Source: Anaerocolumna sedimenticola (lineage in GTDB: Bacteria; Bacillota; Clostridia; Lachnospirales; Lachnospiraceae). From it: a DNA stretch of 64,000 nucleotides. The translations under genes were made by a program, and so were the position numbers. The stretch is from assembly GCF_009931695.1 (NCBI RefSeq), contig NZ_CP048000.1:928501-992500 (forward strand), given 5' to 3'. Shown in pieces: positions 45,770 to 55,732 of the stretch. Numbering within the stretch: the first letter of the stretch is position 1; each line of letters opens with the position of its first letter. The notes beneath the pieces were generated by a model that saw nothing but the letters and a program-made list of their open reading frames with translations, was not told where the DNA came from and ran no database searches.

Positions 45770-47332
45770 TTACTCCTTTTCCGTTAAGATATAAAAACTC
45801 ACAATGGTACCATGCGGTTCATAATTTCTGATTGATATATTTCCATTATGAGCTTCGATTATTGATTTACAAAGCGGCAGCCCTAATCCCATCCCTTTTC
45901 GGTTTCCGGTATTTTTCGAATTATGATAATATCGGTCAAATACGTGGGATAATTCATCTTTCAAAAAGCCTGGCCCGTTATCTTTCACTTCAAATACAAC
46001 CCGATCTGATTCACGATACAGGGAGACAATAATATCGCTTCCCTCAGGAGAATAGTTTATTGCATTATTTAAAAGATTTACTAAAACCTGCCTTATTAAT
46101 ATTCCGTCCACTTTTATCAATAGGATTTCATCCGGTATCTTTACGAAAATATTATAGTTAAGAGCATGTTTTTTCACATGTGTAACCGCATCCGTAATAA
46201 TCTCTTCGGCCGCCTCCTCCTCAAAATTGAGCTTTACTCTGCCCTCATCAAACCGTGTAGTCTGTAATATATTTTCCACTAACTCATTTAACCAGTCCGC
46301 ATCTTCATAAATGCTCTGTAAGAAGTTTTTCCTGATTTCATCACTGATCTTTTCATAATTATCCCGCGCCGTACTGGCTAACCCCATAATGCCTGCTAAG
46401 GGGGTACGAAAATCATGAGAAATGGAGCGTAACATATCAGCACGCAAACGCTCCTTTTGCATCTCAATTTGTACTTTATGCTGCTCCTCGGATATTTTCT
46501 GACGTTCCAATACAACAGCTATTTGTGGAATAATGACGTCTATAAATGTACTTTGATCATGATTCAGGACGGACTCATTTCCCAGTGAAATACCTATAAC
46601 TCCCAAAATTCCGCTTTGACTTAATATGGGTTTATAAAATGCTTTAGCCTCAGAAAAAAGTGTGGTCCCAAAACCGCTAGGGATTCCTGACTGTAATGTC
46701 TCTAAACTGGCTGATTGGTCAATAAGTCCAAGAAAGCTTTCCTTACCACAGGTACTTTTATAAAGCAGCTCTCCGTTAGAATTGTTGAATTGTACAAGTA
46801 TATCTGCATTCAGTAATTTTGACATCTCTTCGGCAGAGGTATCCGCTAATTCTTCTTTGCTTTTCACATCAAGTAATTTTTTTTCTATATAATACAGGGA
46901 GGCTATATACTTTTCCCGTACTTCAACAAGCTGCCTCTCCTTTTTTACCCGAATGGTCAGCATACTGGTAATAAATCCAACTATAAACATTACCATAAAT
47001 GTAATGATATAATCCGGATCATGTACTTTTAAGTTAAAATACGGCTGTGTAAAGAAAAAGTTATAAAGCAGCACCGCACAGCTTGAAGAGATTAAGCTAT
47101 AGATGTAACCCTCTGCTAAATAGGTAAAGATAAGTATACCTAACAGATAGATCATCACTATATTTGATTCAAACATTTTTATCTGAAAAAAAATCATTGC
47201 TATTCCGGTACATATCATCATGATAAATACCATAATTACAAGTTTTATTAATGTATTTTGCTTCTTCCCTTTATCATTTAGTGTTAAATCCAATATTTTT
47301 TCATTTGCCGTATCCATCGAAAAATTTCTCAT
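45770..47332 (-). CDS. KdpD-like sensor histidine kinase lacking the KdpD/USP input domains
   Basis: 520 aa. Four membrane helices of the DUF4118 type (about residues 28-125, with YNFFFTQPYFNLKVHDPDYI as in KdpD), a GAF-like domain (about 145-260), HisKA with SHDFRTPLAGIM (about 305) and HATPase_c (NLLNNAINYSPEG, DNGPGFLKDE, GLGLPLCKSIIEAHNG). It lacks the ATP-binding KdpD and universal-stress-protein domains found in the KdpD encoded just upstream, so it is a stripped paralogue. It probably senses another cue, and might pair with the KdpE copy that follows it. Confidence 0.88.
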   Translation of the reverse strand: MRNFSMDTANEKILDLTLNDKGKKQNTLIKLVIMVFIMMICTGIAMIFFQIKMFESNIVMIYLLGILIFTYLAEGYIYSLISSSCAVLLYNFFFTQPYFNLKVHDPDYIITFMVMFIVGFITSMLTIRVKKERQLVEVREKYIASLYYIEKKLLDVKSKEELADTSAEEMSKLLNADILVQFNNSNGELLYKSTCGKESFLGLIDQSASLETLQSGIPSGFGTTLFSEAKAFYKPILSQSGILGVIGISLGNESVLNHDQSTFIDVIIPQIAVVLERQKISEEQHKVQIEMQKERLRADMLRSISHDFRTPLAGIMGLASTARDNYEKISDEIRKNFLQSIYEDADWLNELVENILQTTRFDEGRVKLNFEEEAAEEIITDAVTHVKKHALNYNIFVKIPDEILLIKVDGILIRQVLVNLLNNAINYSPEGSDIIVSLYRESDRVVFEVKDNGPGFLKDELSHVFDRYYHNSKNTGNRKGMGLGLPLCKSIIEAHNGNISIRNYEPHGTIVSFYILTEKE

Positions 47333-47397
47333 TTATATCAACTCCGCCTATTATTAAAACAGACAATTCGTAAAATTAGTTCCAATAATAATTATCA

Positions 47398-48114
47398 TTA
47401 TTTATCACTATCAATTTTAATCATCCGGTAACCAATACCGATATGGGTCTGTATATATTTGGACTCAGTTTTGTCTTTCTCTATTTTTTTACGTAACGAT
47501 GCCATATAAACTCTAAGGGAAGATAAGTCACTTTCTAATGCATTGGTCCATACTTTATCAAGAATATAATGATGCGTTAAAACCTTACCTACATTCTTAG
47601 CCAAAAGACACAGAAGATTATATTCCATAGGCATCAGATGAATTTCCCGCTCACCCAGTTTTACGGTGGCTGAGGTATAGTCAATTGTTAAGTCTCCGTT
47701 ATGAAAGACGGATTCTTCTACGGTACCCCTTGCTTCCAGATATTGAATTCTCCTTAAGGTAGAACGCAGCCTTGCAAGAAGCTCCTCCACACTGAAAGGT
47801 TTTGTAAGATAGTCATCTGCTCCGGCATCCAAGGCCTGTATTTTATCTTTATCATCACTGCGTGCGCTTATTACAATAATGGGAATTACGGACCAGGAAC
47901 GCAGTTTTTTAATTACCTCTACACCATCCATATCCGGAAGTCCCAAATCCAATAAAATAATATCCGGCTTTCCTGACGTAACCGCAAATAAAGCTTTCCC
48001 CCCAGAGGCTGCCGTGATATATTTATAATTCTGAGTCTCAAGGGTTGTTGTTATGAGATTTCTGATTGGCGGATCATCTTCCACTACTAAAATGTTTGGT
48101 TTTCCATTCATCAT
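47398..48114 (-). CDS. kdpE: KdpE, response regulator of the potassium-transport operon
   Basis: 238 aa. Receiver domain NILVVEDDPPIRNLITTTLE, phospho-Asp in IILLDLGLPDMDGVEV, KPFSVEELLARL, then OmpR-type winged helix (HLMPMEYNLLCLLAKNVGKV, LRVYMASLRKKIEKD, GIGYRMI). Overlaps kdpD by four bases (ATGA). In other bacteria KdpE activates kdp at low K+. No clear KdpE site was identified in front of kdpA. Confidence 0.94.
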   Translation of the reverse strand: MMNGKPNILVVEDDPPIRNLITTTLETQNYKYITAASGGKALFAVTSGKPDIILLDLGLPDMDGVEVIKKLRSWSVIPIIVISARSDDKDKIQALDAGADDYLTKPFSVEELLARLRSTLRRIQYLEARGTVEESVFHNGDLTIDYTSATVKLGEREIHLMPMEYNLLCLLAKNVGKVLTHHYILDKVWTNALESDLSSLRVYMASLRKKIEKDKTESKYIQTHIGIGYRMIKIDSDK

Positions 48115-50807
48115 CGTAATATTACCTCCTCTGCTTTTAGAGTAAATCGAAACATGGTTCCTTTCGGTATATTATCATGTACGCTGATCTCACCCCCGTG
48201 TGCATTGATAATGGATTTACATAAGGCAAGCCCTAATCCCATACCGCGCCGGCCGTCAGCAACGGAGTTATTCACCGTATAAAACATATCAAACAGTTTT
48301 TCTTTCTGTTCATCCGCTATTCCGCTTCCATTATCCGCCACCTCAACAATGATTTCGCTTTTCCTTTTTTTAGTGGAAATGCAGATTTCAGAACCCTTTT
48401 CCGTATATTTAATTGCATTGTCTACTAAATTAATAATAACCTGCATAATTAATTTTGCATCCATTTTTGCAACCAGAAGATCATCTTCTTCCTCAACCCG
48501 TATCCGATGTTCAATACTGTTTCTGTTAATATGTTTTAATGCCTCTGATATAACGTCTTCTAACAATTCCGCCTGTAAGTTTAAATTCATGGTACCATTT
48601 TCAATCCGGGTAACCGACAATAAATTTTCCACTAAATTAATCAGCCACATGGAATCATCATAAATATCCACATACAGCTTCTGCCTTTGATCACTGCTTA
48701 TTTTATCCGCATTGCCTATCAGGACCCCTGCATTTCCCGAAATGCTGGTAAGGGGTGTCCGTAAATCATGGGATATGGAACGTAAAAGATTGGCTCTTAA
48801 CTGTTCCTGCTGCAATTTTATCGCTGCTTCTTTCTGCTCCCTTGCCAATTCTTCTTTTTCCAGAGCCAGGGAGCACTCGTTTAAGATAGCACTCATAATA
48901 TCTTTTTCAAATGCAGGAATTTCTTTTCTTTTCATGTCAATGCCAACTACTGCAAATACCTTTTCACTGTTACGTACTGCCAGATACAGGCACTTGGCAC
49001 CCGGTAATGTAGTTGTGGAGAATCCGGCATGTTTGTTGTTCTTAAAAGTCCACTGGGCAACGGCAAGTTCTTCCTTATTCAGGATATTTGTGACATCATC
49101 GTGAAATTTATAGATAAAAGGCTCTTTATTATTTTCCGGGTTACCGAGGAAAAAATAAATATTCTTCTCTAACAGCTTCCCTAACTGTTCTCCTGTATGG
49201 ATAATAATATCTTCCGGTTTATCTGCCTTTTGCAGTCTGCGGCTGGTTTCCAGAAGAATTTCAGTCCGGTAAGACTTTTTTGCAGCCTGTTTTGCATGGT
49301 TTTTCACCTTTTGTGTCAAGGAAGAGCTTATAAAAGCAGTTACGAACATAATAACAAACGTTACAATATATTCCGTATTATTTACTGTAAAAGTGAACGT
49401 GGGCTCTATAAAACAGAAATTAAATACAAAAACGCTGGCGACACTGTAAATTACGCTGCATATCCTTAGTTTCGTTGCTAAAGCAGTAAATAATACACTT
49501 AACAGATAAACCATTATTATATTGGCATCACTGAAACCTAAATAACTGAATAAATATGCTATTACCGTTGCAATGGTCATAATACCCACTGATGCCAGAA
49601 TATCAATTAGAACATTTTCACTTTTTAACCGATTTCGGGCTGCTTTTGATTTTATTATATATTTTTTATCAAAGGAATCCGGTACTAAAAATATTTCCAA
49701 CTGCGGGGCAAGCTTTGAAAGCCGTTCTGAAAAACTCTCCTTTACGGAAAACAACATTCTTTTCGTATAGGTTCTTCCTAAAACTACTTTCGATACCCTT
49801 GCAACCTTAACATACTCCGCAATCTGTTCTACGATATCACTTCCATACGATGTTACGATTTTAGCCCCTAATTGTTCTGCCAGCCTGGTATTCTTTTTTA
49901 AACGGTCGGAATCCTCTTTCGACATTTCCGCAAACCCGGAGGTTTCAACGTAAAAGGCAGTGAACTTACCATGAAATGCATTTGCCATTCTGGCCGCCTG
50001 TCTTATTACTTTTTCATTGGAGGGAGAGGGAGACAGACAGATGAGGATATGCTCCATTACAATTCCTTCTGTCTCTTTTACACCGCCACAAGATTTTTCC
50101 TGTATCAGATTTACCCGGTCCGCCATTCTCCGAAGTGCAATTTCCCGAAGGGAAACCAGATTTTCAACGGTAAAAAAATGATTAAGTGCTTTTTTAGCCT
50201 GTTTATCTTTATATATTTTTCCCAGCTTCAGCCGTTCTAATAGTTCTTCCGGTTCTATATCCACCATTTCCACCTGGTTTGATTTATCAAATACAAAATC
50301 CGGTATTCTCTCCCGTACAATAATGCCGGTAATTCCGGCAATTACATCGTTTAAGCTCTCCAAATGCTGAACATTTACCGTTGTATAAACATCAATCCCT
50401 GCCTTAAGTAATTCCTGAATATCCTGATATCTCTTTTCATGCCTGCAGCCGGGCGCATTGGTGTGTGCAAGCTCATCCACCAGAATAAGCTGAGGTTTTC
50501 GTTTTAGGGCACTGTCCAGATCAAATTCATGCAGAATCATATTAGTATAATTTACGGACAGGTTGGGTAACGTCTCCAACCCTTTTGTTAATTCCATGGT
50601 CTCCGGCCTGGTATGAGGTTCCACATATCCTATAACAACATCAAGTCCGGCTTCTTTTGCTACATGAGCAGACTCTAACATGGCATAGGTTTTACCTACG
50701 CCAGCCGCGTATCCGAAAAAGATCTTTAACCTGCCTTTTCCCTGCTGCTCTTCACTTTCCTCTATTTGTTTTAATAATAAGTCGGGATTTCGAAAATTAT
50801 CTTCCAC
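48111..50807 (-). CDS. kdpD: KdpD, potassium/turgor sensor histidine kinase
   Basis: 898 aa, full-length architecture. N-terminal KdpD domain with Walker A FGYAAGVGKTYAML (about 32-45) and VDELAHTNAPG, a USP domain (about 250-370), four membrane helices (about 400-490), GAF (about 515-650), HisKA SHDLRTPLTSISGN (about 672) and HATPase_c (NLVDNAIKYTEKG, DNGSGIADEQ, GLGLALCKSII). Start is GTG 50807 with GAAGGCGG upstream. It lies directly downstream of kdpC and coupled to kdpE. In Staphylococcus the KdpD USP domain binds c-di-AMP; whether this one does is unknown. Confidence 0.96.
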   Translation of the reverse strand: MEDNFRNPDLLLKQIEESEEQQGKGRLKIFFGYAAGVGKTYAMLESAHVAKEAGLDVVIGYVEPHTRPETMELTKGLETLPNLSVNYTNMILHEFDLDSALKRKPQLILVDELAHTNAPGCRHEKRYQDIQELLKAGIDVYTTVNVQHLESLNDVIAGITGIIVRERIPDFVFDKSNQVEMVDIEPEELLERLKLGKIYKDKQAKKALNHFFTVENLVSLREIALRRMADRVNLIQEKSCGGVKETEGIVMEHILICLSPSPSNEKVIRQAARMANAFHGKFTAFYVETSGFAEMSKEDSDRLKKNTRLAEQLGAKIVTSYGSDIVEQIAEYVKVARVSKVVLGRTYTKRMLFSVKESFSERLSKLAPQLEIFLVPDSFDKKYIIKSKAARNRLKSENVLIDILASVGIMTIATVIAYLFSYLGFSDANIIMVYLLSVLFTALATKLRICSVIYSVASVFVFNFCFIEPTFTFTVNNTEYIVTFVIMFVTAFISSSLTQKVKNHAKQAAKKSYRTEILLETSRRLQKADKPEDIIIHTGEQLGKLLEKNIYFFLGNPENNKEPFIYKFHDDVTNILNKEELAVAQWTFKNNKHAGFSTTTLPGAKCLYLAVRNSEKVFAVVGIDMKRKEIPAFEKDIMSAILNECSLALEKEELAREQKEAAIKLQQEQLRANLLRSISHDLRTPLTSISGNAGVLIGNADKISSDQRQKLYVDIYDDSMWLINLVENLLSVTRIENGTMNLNLQAELLEDVISEALKHINRNSIEHRIRVEEEDDLLVAKMDAKLIMQVIINLVDNAIKYTEKGSEICISTKKRKSEIIVEVADNGSGIADEQKEKLFDMFYTVNNSVADGRRGMGLGLALCKSIINAHGGEISVHDNIPKGTMFRFTLKAEEVILR

Positions 50808-50873
50808 CAGGCCGCCTTCTTTCTAACTGATTTTATCAAAAATTTATCACTTGCTTCGGTTTTGGGTGTCATA

Positions 50874-50899
50874 AAAATCAAACCTGCCGGTTCGATTTT
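50874..50899 (-). terminator. Attenuator-like hairpin between kdpC and kdpD
   Basis: On the minus strand AAAATCGAACC / GGTTTGATTTT with a GGCA loop, followed by TTTTTAT. It sits 10 bases after the kdpC stop and could lower kdpDE expression relative to kdpABC. Confidence 0.55.
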
Positions 50900-50908
50900 A
50901 ACCGGAGT

Positions 50909-51514
50909 CTATTGTAAAATTCCGTCCAAAGCCAGATTGACTTTTAAAACATTTACTACTCTTTCACCAAATATTCCTGCAAATCTGCCGGTTGTGTATT
51001 GATCGATAATCGCTCTGACCTTATCTTCCGTCATATTACGGGTTTGGGCAATCCGTTTAATCTGATATTCAGCCGCAGCCACACTAATATGGGGATCCAT
51101 TCCACTACCGGAAATTGTAACTAAATCAACCGGTATTTTATCCATAGTCGTATCCGGATCTGACTGCCTGATTTTATCTACCCTTTCCTCAATCAGGGTT
51201 TGATACTTTTCACCGGCAGGGCTTATATTGGAAGGTCCTGCATACATTAAAGCATTTCCTTCTGTATCTGTAAATAGATCCGTATTAATATTCATAATTC
51301 TTCCCCATAAATAGTTATCCCCGCCGTATTGCTGTCCCAGCAGTTCACTTCCATATTTTACACCATTTACTTCAATCAAACTGCCGTTAGCCTTATCCTT
51401 AAAAAATAACTGTGAAATTCCTGTAATCAATAGCGGATAAATGATTCCGCATAATAAAGTCATGATAAAAAGCATGTTAACTGCTCTTAGTAATATTGGT
51501 CTTATTGTATTCAT
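50909..51514 (-). CDS. kdpC: KdpC, subunit of the K+-transporting ATPase
   Basis: 201 aa. One N-terminal membrane helix (about 9-33, AVNMLFIMTLLCGIIYPLLI) then an extracytoplasmic domain with YLWGR, GPSNISPAGEKYQTLIEERV, VTISGSGMDPHISVAAAEYQ, the KdpC hallmark. It stabilises the KdpFABC complex and helps ATP binding. Separated from kdpB by a 146-bp palindromic insertion, unusual for this tightly packed operon. Confidence 0.96.
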   Translation of the reverse strand: MNTIRPILLRAVNMLFIMTLLCGIIYPLLITGISQLFFKDKANGSLIEVNGVKYGSELLGQQYGGDNYLWGRIMNINTDLFTDTEGNALMYAGPSNISPAGEKYQTLIEERVDKIRQSDPDTTMDKIPVDLVTISGSGMDPHISVAAAEYQIKRIAQTRNMTEDKVRAIIDQYTTGRFAGIFGERVVNVLKVNLALDGILQ

Positions 51515-51540
51515 ATTTCCTCTCTTTCTTACCCAATAAA

Positions 51541-51686
51541 AGGTAATTGCGAAACAAAATAACTTTATTTATACCATGCAATTCATACAAATTTTTGAGC
51601 TGAATCTTGCCCTAAAGGCAACTGAAGCTATGAAATTTGTATGAATAGCTGGTATATTCAGAAAACAACATAGTTTCGCATTACCT
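51541..51686. repeat. 146-bp palindromic (MITE-like) unit between kdpB and kdpC
   Basis: AGGTAATTGCGAAAC / GTTTCGCATTACCT form the ends, with TATACCA/TGGTATA, ATTCATACAAATTT/AAATTTGTATGAAT and TTGCC/GGCAA inside. The two arms are about 70 bp and match almost throughout. It begins two bases after the tandem stop codons of kdpB. No ORF. Confidence 0.65.
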
Positions 51687-51687
51687 A

Positions 51688-53751
51688 CTACCCAACCAGT
51701 CCCGTTGCCACAATGATCAGATCAATCAGTTTGACAAACAGGAATGGAGTAATTATTCCGCCCAGGCCATATACGAGTAAATTTTGGGACAAAAGTTTAC
51801 CTGCCGGTAGTTCCCTATACCTTACTCCTTTTAATGCCAGAGGAATTAATGCAACAATAATAAGTGCATTGTAAATGATTGCTGAGAACACCGCACTTTC
51901 CGCACTGTGCAGCCTCATAATATTTAAAGCGGACAATTCCGGATATAATCCTACAAACAAAGCCGGGATAATAGCGAAATATTTGGCCAGGTCATTTGCG
52001 ACACTAAAGGTGGTAAGGCTTCCTCTGGTCATAAGCAGCTGCTTACCAATCCTTACAATCTCAATTAACTTTGTCGGAGACGAATCCAAATCCACCATAT
52101 TGCCGGCTTCCTTTGCCGCCTGTGTTCCCGTATTCATTGCAACTGCAACATCTGCCTGGGCCAGTGCCGGGGCATCATTGGTACCGTCCCCTGTCATTGC
52201 AACTAAATGGCCTTGTGACTGGAATTCTCGTATCATGGAGAGTTTTCCTTCCGGTGTGGCTTCCGCAAGAAAATCATCCACACCGGCCTCGGCAGCGATT
52301 GCCGCAGCCGTTAAAGGATTATCCCCGGTAATCATAATGGTTTTTATACCCATTTTCCTAAGATCTGCGAACTTTTCTTTTACGCCCGACTTAATAATAT
52401 CTTTTAAATAAATTACTCCCAATACGGTGTGGTCTTTTGTTACCACTAACGGTGTTCCTCCCTGGTTCGCGATTCTTTTAACAACTGCATCACATTCCCC
52501 GCTGTACTGATTACCAAATTTCTGCACATATGCTTTCATGGAATCAGCCGCACCTTTACGTATCTCACAGCCTTTTATATCTACACCGCTCATTCTGGTT
52601 GCGGCGGTAAAAGGTACGAATACCATATGAAGTTCATTTAAATTACGTTCCCTGATACCAAACTTTTCTTTCGCAAGTACCACAACACTTCTGCCCTCCG
52701 GAGTTTCATCGGGTAAAGAGGACAGCTGGGCTGCATCTGCCAATTCTAAAACAGTAAACCCGTCTACCGGGATAAATTCGCTTGCCTGGCGGTTGCCAAG
52801 GGTTATAGTACCTGTTTTATCCAACATCAGAATATCCACATCTCCTGCCGCCTCAATTGCCCTGCCGCTCATGGCAAGTACATTAGCCTGATTTAGTCTG
52901 CTCATTCCTGCGATACCGATAGAAGATAATAAAGCACCGATCGTAGTAGGCGCAAGACATACTAAAAGTGCGATTAAGGAAGTAACAGAAGTCGGGTTAG
53001 GAATATCAGCCTGTTTTGATGAAAATAAGGAATACGAATATAAGGAAACCGTAACCAGGATAAAGATAACCGACAACGCAATTAAAAAAATCTGCAAGGC
53101 TATTTCATTGGGAGTCTTTTTTCTGGAGGAACCTTCTACCATAGCTATCATTTTGTCCAGGAAACTTTCACCTGCTTCATTGGTTACTTCAATGATAAGC
53201 CAATCGGAGATTACTGTTGTACCTCCCGTTACGGCACTTCTGTCACCGCCTGCTTCCCTGACAACCGGTGCGGATTCCCCTGTTATGGCACTTTCATCCA
53301 CGGAAGCCGCTCCTAGTATGACTTCTCCGTCCGCAGGAATCTGTTCTCCTGCCCTTACAATAACAAGATCACCTTTCTTCAAAAGAGCCGACGATATAAC
53401 TTCCTGTTTATCCTTACTATCAACGGACGGAATTTTATGGGCTTCCACATCCTTTTTCGCTGAACGAAGAGAATCCGCCTGGGCTTTTCCCCTGCCTTCC
53501 GCAATCGCTTCGGCAAAATTGGCGAAAAGAACAGTAAACCATAAAATAACGGAAATTCCTAAAATATAACCGGTAGGAGCATCTTCTATTCCAAACAAGG
53601 AAAGGATAAATAATCCGCTTGTTAATATGGCGGAAACGTAAACTAAAAACATAACCAGATTTTCTAACTGTATTTTAGGTGATAATTTTATAAATGATTC
53701 CTTTAAAGCCCGTATGAGTATTTTTTTATCAAACATTGTATTCTCTTTCAT
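51688..53751 (-). CDS. kdpB: KdpB, catalytic P-type ATPase subunit
   Basis: 687 aa. Phosphorylation site [12 protein letters not shown] (about residue 312), TGES actuator motif [21 protein letters not shown] nucleotide-binding region and hinge [20 protein letters not shown]. Several membrane helices before and after. Couples ATP hydrolysis to K+ import through KdpA. Size and motifs are normal. GGAGGATTT precedes the ATG; two consecutive TAG stops end the gene. Confidence 0.97.
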   Translation of the reverse strand: MKENTMFDKKILIRALKESFIKLSPKIQLENLVMFLVYVSAILTSGLFILSLFGIEDAPTGYILGISVILWFTVLFANFAEAIAEGRGKAQADSLRSAKKDVEAHKIPSVDSKDKQEVISSALLKKGDLVIVRAGEQIPADGEVILGAASVDESAITGESAPVVREAGGDRSAVTGGTTVISDWLIIEVTNEAGESFLDKMIAMVEGSSRKKTPNEIALQIFLIALSVIFILVTVSLYSYSLFSSKQADIPNPTSVTSLIALLVCLAPTTIGALLSSIGIAGMSRLNQANVLAMSGRAIEAAGDVDILMLDKTGTITLGNRQASEFIPVDGFTVLELADAAQLSSLPDETPEGRSVVVLAKEKFGIRERNLNELHMVFVPFTAATRMSGVDIKGCEIRKGAADSMKAYVQKFGNQYSGECDAVVKRIANQGGTPLVVTKDHTVLGVIYLKDIIKSGVKEKFADLRKMGIKTIMITGDNPLTAAAIAAEAGVDDFLAEATPEGKLSMIREFQSQGHLVAMTGDGTNDAPALAQADVAVAMNTGTQAAKEAGNMVDLDSSPTKLIEIVRIGKQLLMTRGSLTTFSVANDLAKYFAIIPALFVGLYPELSALNIMRLHSAESAVFSAIIYNALIIVALIPLALKGVRYRELPAGKLLSQNLLVYGLGGIITPFLFVKLIDLIIVATGLVG

Positions 53752-53804
53752 ATAAATCCTCCATACTGCCGATACCCGTGAATTTGGGCGTCAGCACAAA
53801 TTTG

Positions 53805-55544
53805 CTAGCCCAGCATTTTAAGGTGTTCTGCAATCGGTCCCAGGGCTAATGCCGGGAAAAAGCTCAACGCACCGATTAATAAAATAACAAAGATCAACAA
53901 AAAAACAAACATGGTATTACTAGTAGAAAGAGTACCGGTTGTTGCTGCTATCTTTTTCTTATGCGCAAGACTTCCCGCTGCTGCCAGCATCGCAATCATT
54001 GGTACAAATCTGGCAAACAACATACACAGTCCAAGTGACACATTAACAAATACCGTATTTGCAAAAAATCCTGCAAAAGCAGATCCGTTGTTTCCTCCTC
54101 CTGAGGTATAGGCATATAAAATTTCGGAAAACCCATGTGCACCGGTATTATTTAAGCTTGCTGTTATATCCGGTACCACTGCTGCAATACCGCTGCCGAT
54201 TAAAATTGCAACCGGTGTGGCAAGGCATGCTAAAACTGCCATCTTCATTTCATATGGTTCTATCTTCTTTCCCAGATATTCCGGTGTACGCCCGACCATC
54301 AGCCCGGCTATAAATACGGTTAATATAGCAAAGCCAAGCATACCATACAGGCCGCTTCCGACACCGCCGAATATAACTTCACCAAGCTGTATTAAGAGCA
54401 TTAATGCCATACCGCCAAGGGGTGTGTAGGAATCAAACATGGAATTGACAGAGCCGTTGGAGGCTGCCGTGGTGAAAACCGACCAGGTAACCGATGACGC
54501 TATTCCCAGTCTTGCTTCTTTTCCTTCCATGTTACCTCCGGCCTGATTCTTTGTACTTAAATCTACGGAGCCATTTGCCGCTAGCTGTGGTGTTCCGGTT
54601 TGTTCATTTACTGCTACACAGGCAAGAGCAATAACCAGCACAATCATCATAGCTGAAAATATGGCAATACCCTGTTTTTTATCCTTTATATTCCGCCCAA
54701 AAGTAAATACTAGTGCCGCAGGTATCAATAAAATGGAAAGCATCTGCACCAAATTGGATAAGACAGTGGGGTTTTCATAAGGGAATGCTGAATTGGTTCC
54801 AAAAAAACCGCCGCCGTTGGTTCCCAATTGTTTTATTGCTATCTGACTGGCAGCCGGGCCCATTGGAACTATTTCATTCGTTACCACGGTTCCGTCCTTA
54901 AGGGTTATAGGTTCCACTAATTTCACCGTATCATATGGTTTAAAATTCTGAACCACCCCTTGCGACACCAAAATAACGGAGACTAAAAGAGACAGGGGAA
55001 TCAGCACATATAAAATAGTTCTGGTAAAATCCACCCAAAAGTTTCCTATCCTGTCTTTCTGCTTATTGATAAAACCTCTGATTACCGCAAATAATACAGC
55101 TATTCCGACGGCAGCCGATACAAAGTTCTGGACCGTAAGCCCTAACATCTGCGTAAAATAGGATAGCTGTGATTCGCCGCTGTAAGCCTGCCAGTTTGTA
55201 TTGGTTATAAAACTGACTGCCGTATTAAAAGCCAGATGCCAGCCGGTACCTTTTACTCCCTCCGGATTTAGCGGCAGGTAGCCTTGAAATAAAATAATTA
55301 AAAATAATACCGCTAAGCTGATAACACTTAAGCTGATTACACTTGCCGCATATCTCTTCCATGTCATTTCTTCCGTATTGTCGATTTTTAAGATACGGTA
55401 TATGAATTTTTCACATGGAAGAAATATCCTGGATAAAAACACTTTTTCACCATTCATTACCTTTCCGATATAACTTCCCAGCGGAATGGCCAATAAAACT
55501 AAAATAATTAAATATAAAAGATATTGAATTATAACATTTACCAT
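53805..55544 (-). CDS. kdpA: KdpA, K+-binding and translocating subunit
   Basis: 579 aa with ten membrane helices. K+-selective loops: SFITNTNWQAYSGE, TNGGGFFGTNSAFPYENPT (classic GGGFFG), VTWSVFTTAASNGSVN and TSGGGNNGSAF. Start set at ATG 55544 (MVNVIIQYLLYLIILVLLAI) with GGAG upstream; the frame continues 40 codons further but those residues are not KdpA-like. First gene of kdpABCDE. I found no kdpF ORF immediately upstream, and the 130-bp leader is too short for a ydaO-type riboswitch. Confidence 0.96.
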   Translation of the reverse strand: MVNVIIQYLLYLIILVLLAIPLGSYIGKVMNGEKVFLSRIFLPCEKFIYRILKIDNTEEMTWKRYAASVISLSVISLAVLFLIILFQGYLPLNPEGVKGTGWHLAFNTAVSFITNTNWQAYSGESQLSYFTQMLGLTVQNFVSAAVGIAVLFAVIRGFINKQKDRIGNFWVDFTRTILYVLIPLSLLVSVILVSQGVVQNFKPYDTVKLVEPITLKDGTVVTNEIVPMGPAASQIAIKQLGTNGGGFFGTNSAFPYENPTVLSNLVQMLSILLIPAALVFTFGRNIKDKKQGIAIFSAMMIVLVIALACVAVNEQTGTPQLAANGSVDLSTKNQAGGNMEGKEARLGIASSVTWSVFTTAASNGSVNSMFDSYTPLGGMALMLLIQLGEVIFGGVGSGLYGMLGFAILTVFIAGLMVGRTPEYLGKKIEPYEMKMAVLACLATPVAILIGSGIAAVVPDITASLNNTGAHGFSEILYAYTSGGGNNGSAFAGFFANTVFVNVSLGLCMLFARFVPMIAMLAAAGSLAHKKKIAATTGTLSTSNTMFVFLLIFVILLIGALSFFPALALGPIAEHLKMLG

Positions 55545-55679
55545 TTCATCTAAGCTCCATTCTATTTTCAATATACAGGTTAAACCTTTTGCTATTTTCC
55601 TCCTGTTTGCTATAAAATATAACATTGATGATATAAAATAGGTGTTAGAATTCTTTTGGCTCATATTAAAATTACATTA

Positions 55680-55717
55680 AAACAGCCGATGCACTTTAGG
55701 TCATGCAACGGCTGTTT
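55680..55717 (-). terminator. Terminator of the toroid-protein gene
   Basis: AAACAGCCG-TGCA / TGCA-CGGCTGTTT with a 10-base loop, then TTTTAAT on the minus strand. It isolates the kdp operon from the gene upstream. Confidence 0.75.
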
Positions 55718-55732
55718 CAGATTCCTATGATA

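Noticed and set aside
51875..52411. 178-codon plus-strand ORF inside kdpB
   Set aside because: Antisense shadow of a well-conserved P-type ATPase gene.
55545..55680. ydaO-type c-di-AMP riboswitch in front of kdpA
   Set aside because: Looked for because of the K+ link, but the leader is only about 130 bp before the previous terminator and shows none of the conserved riboswitch blocks.
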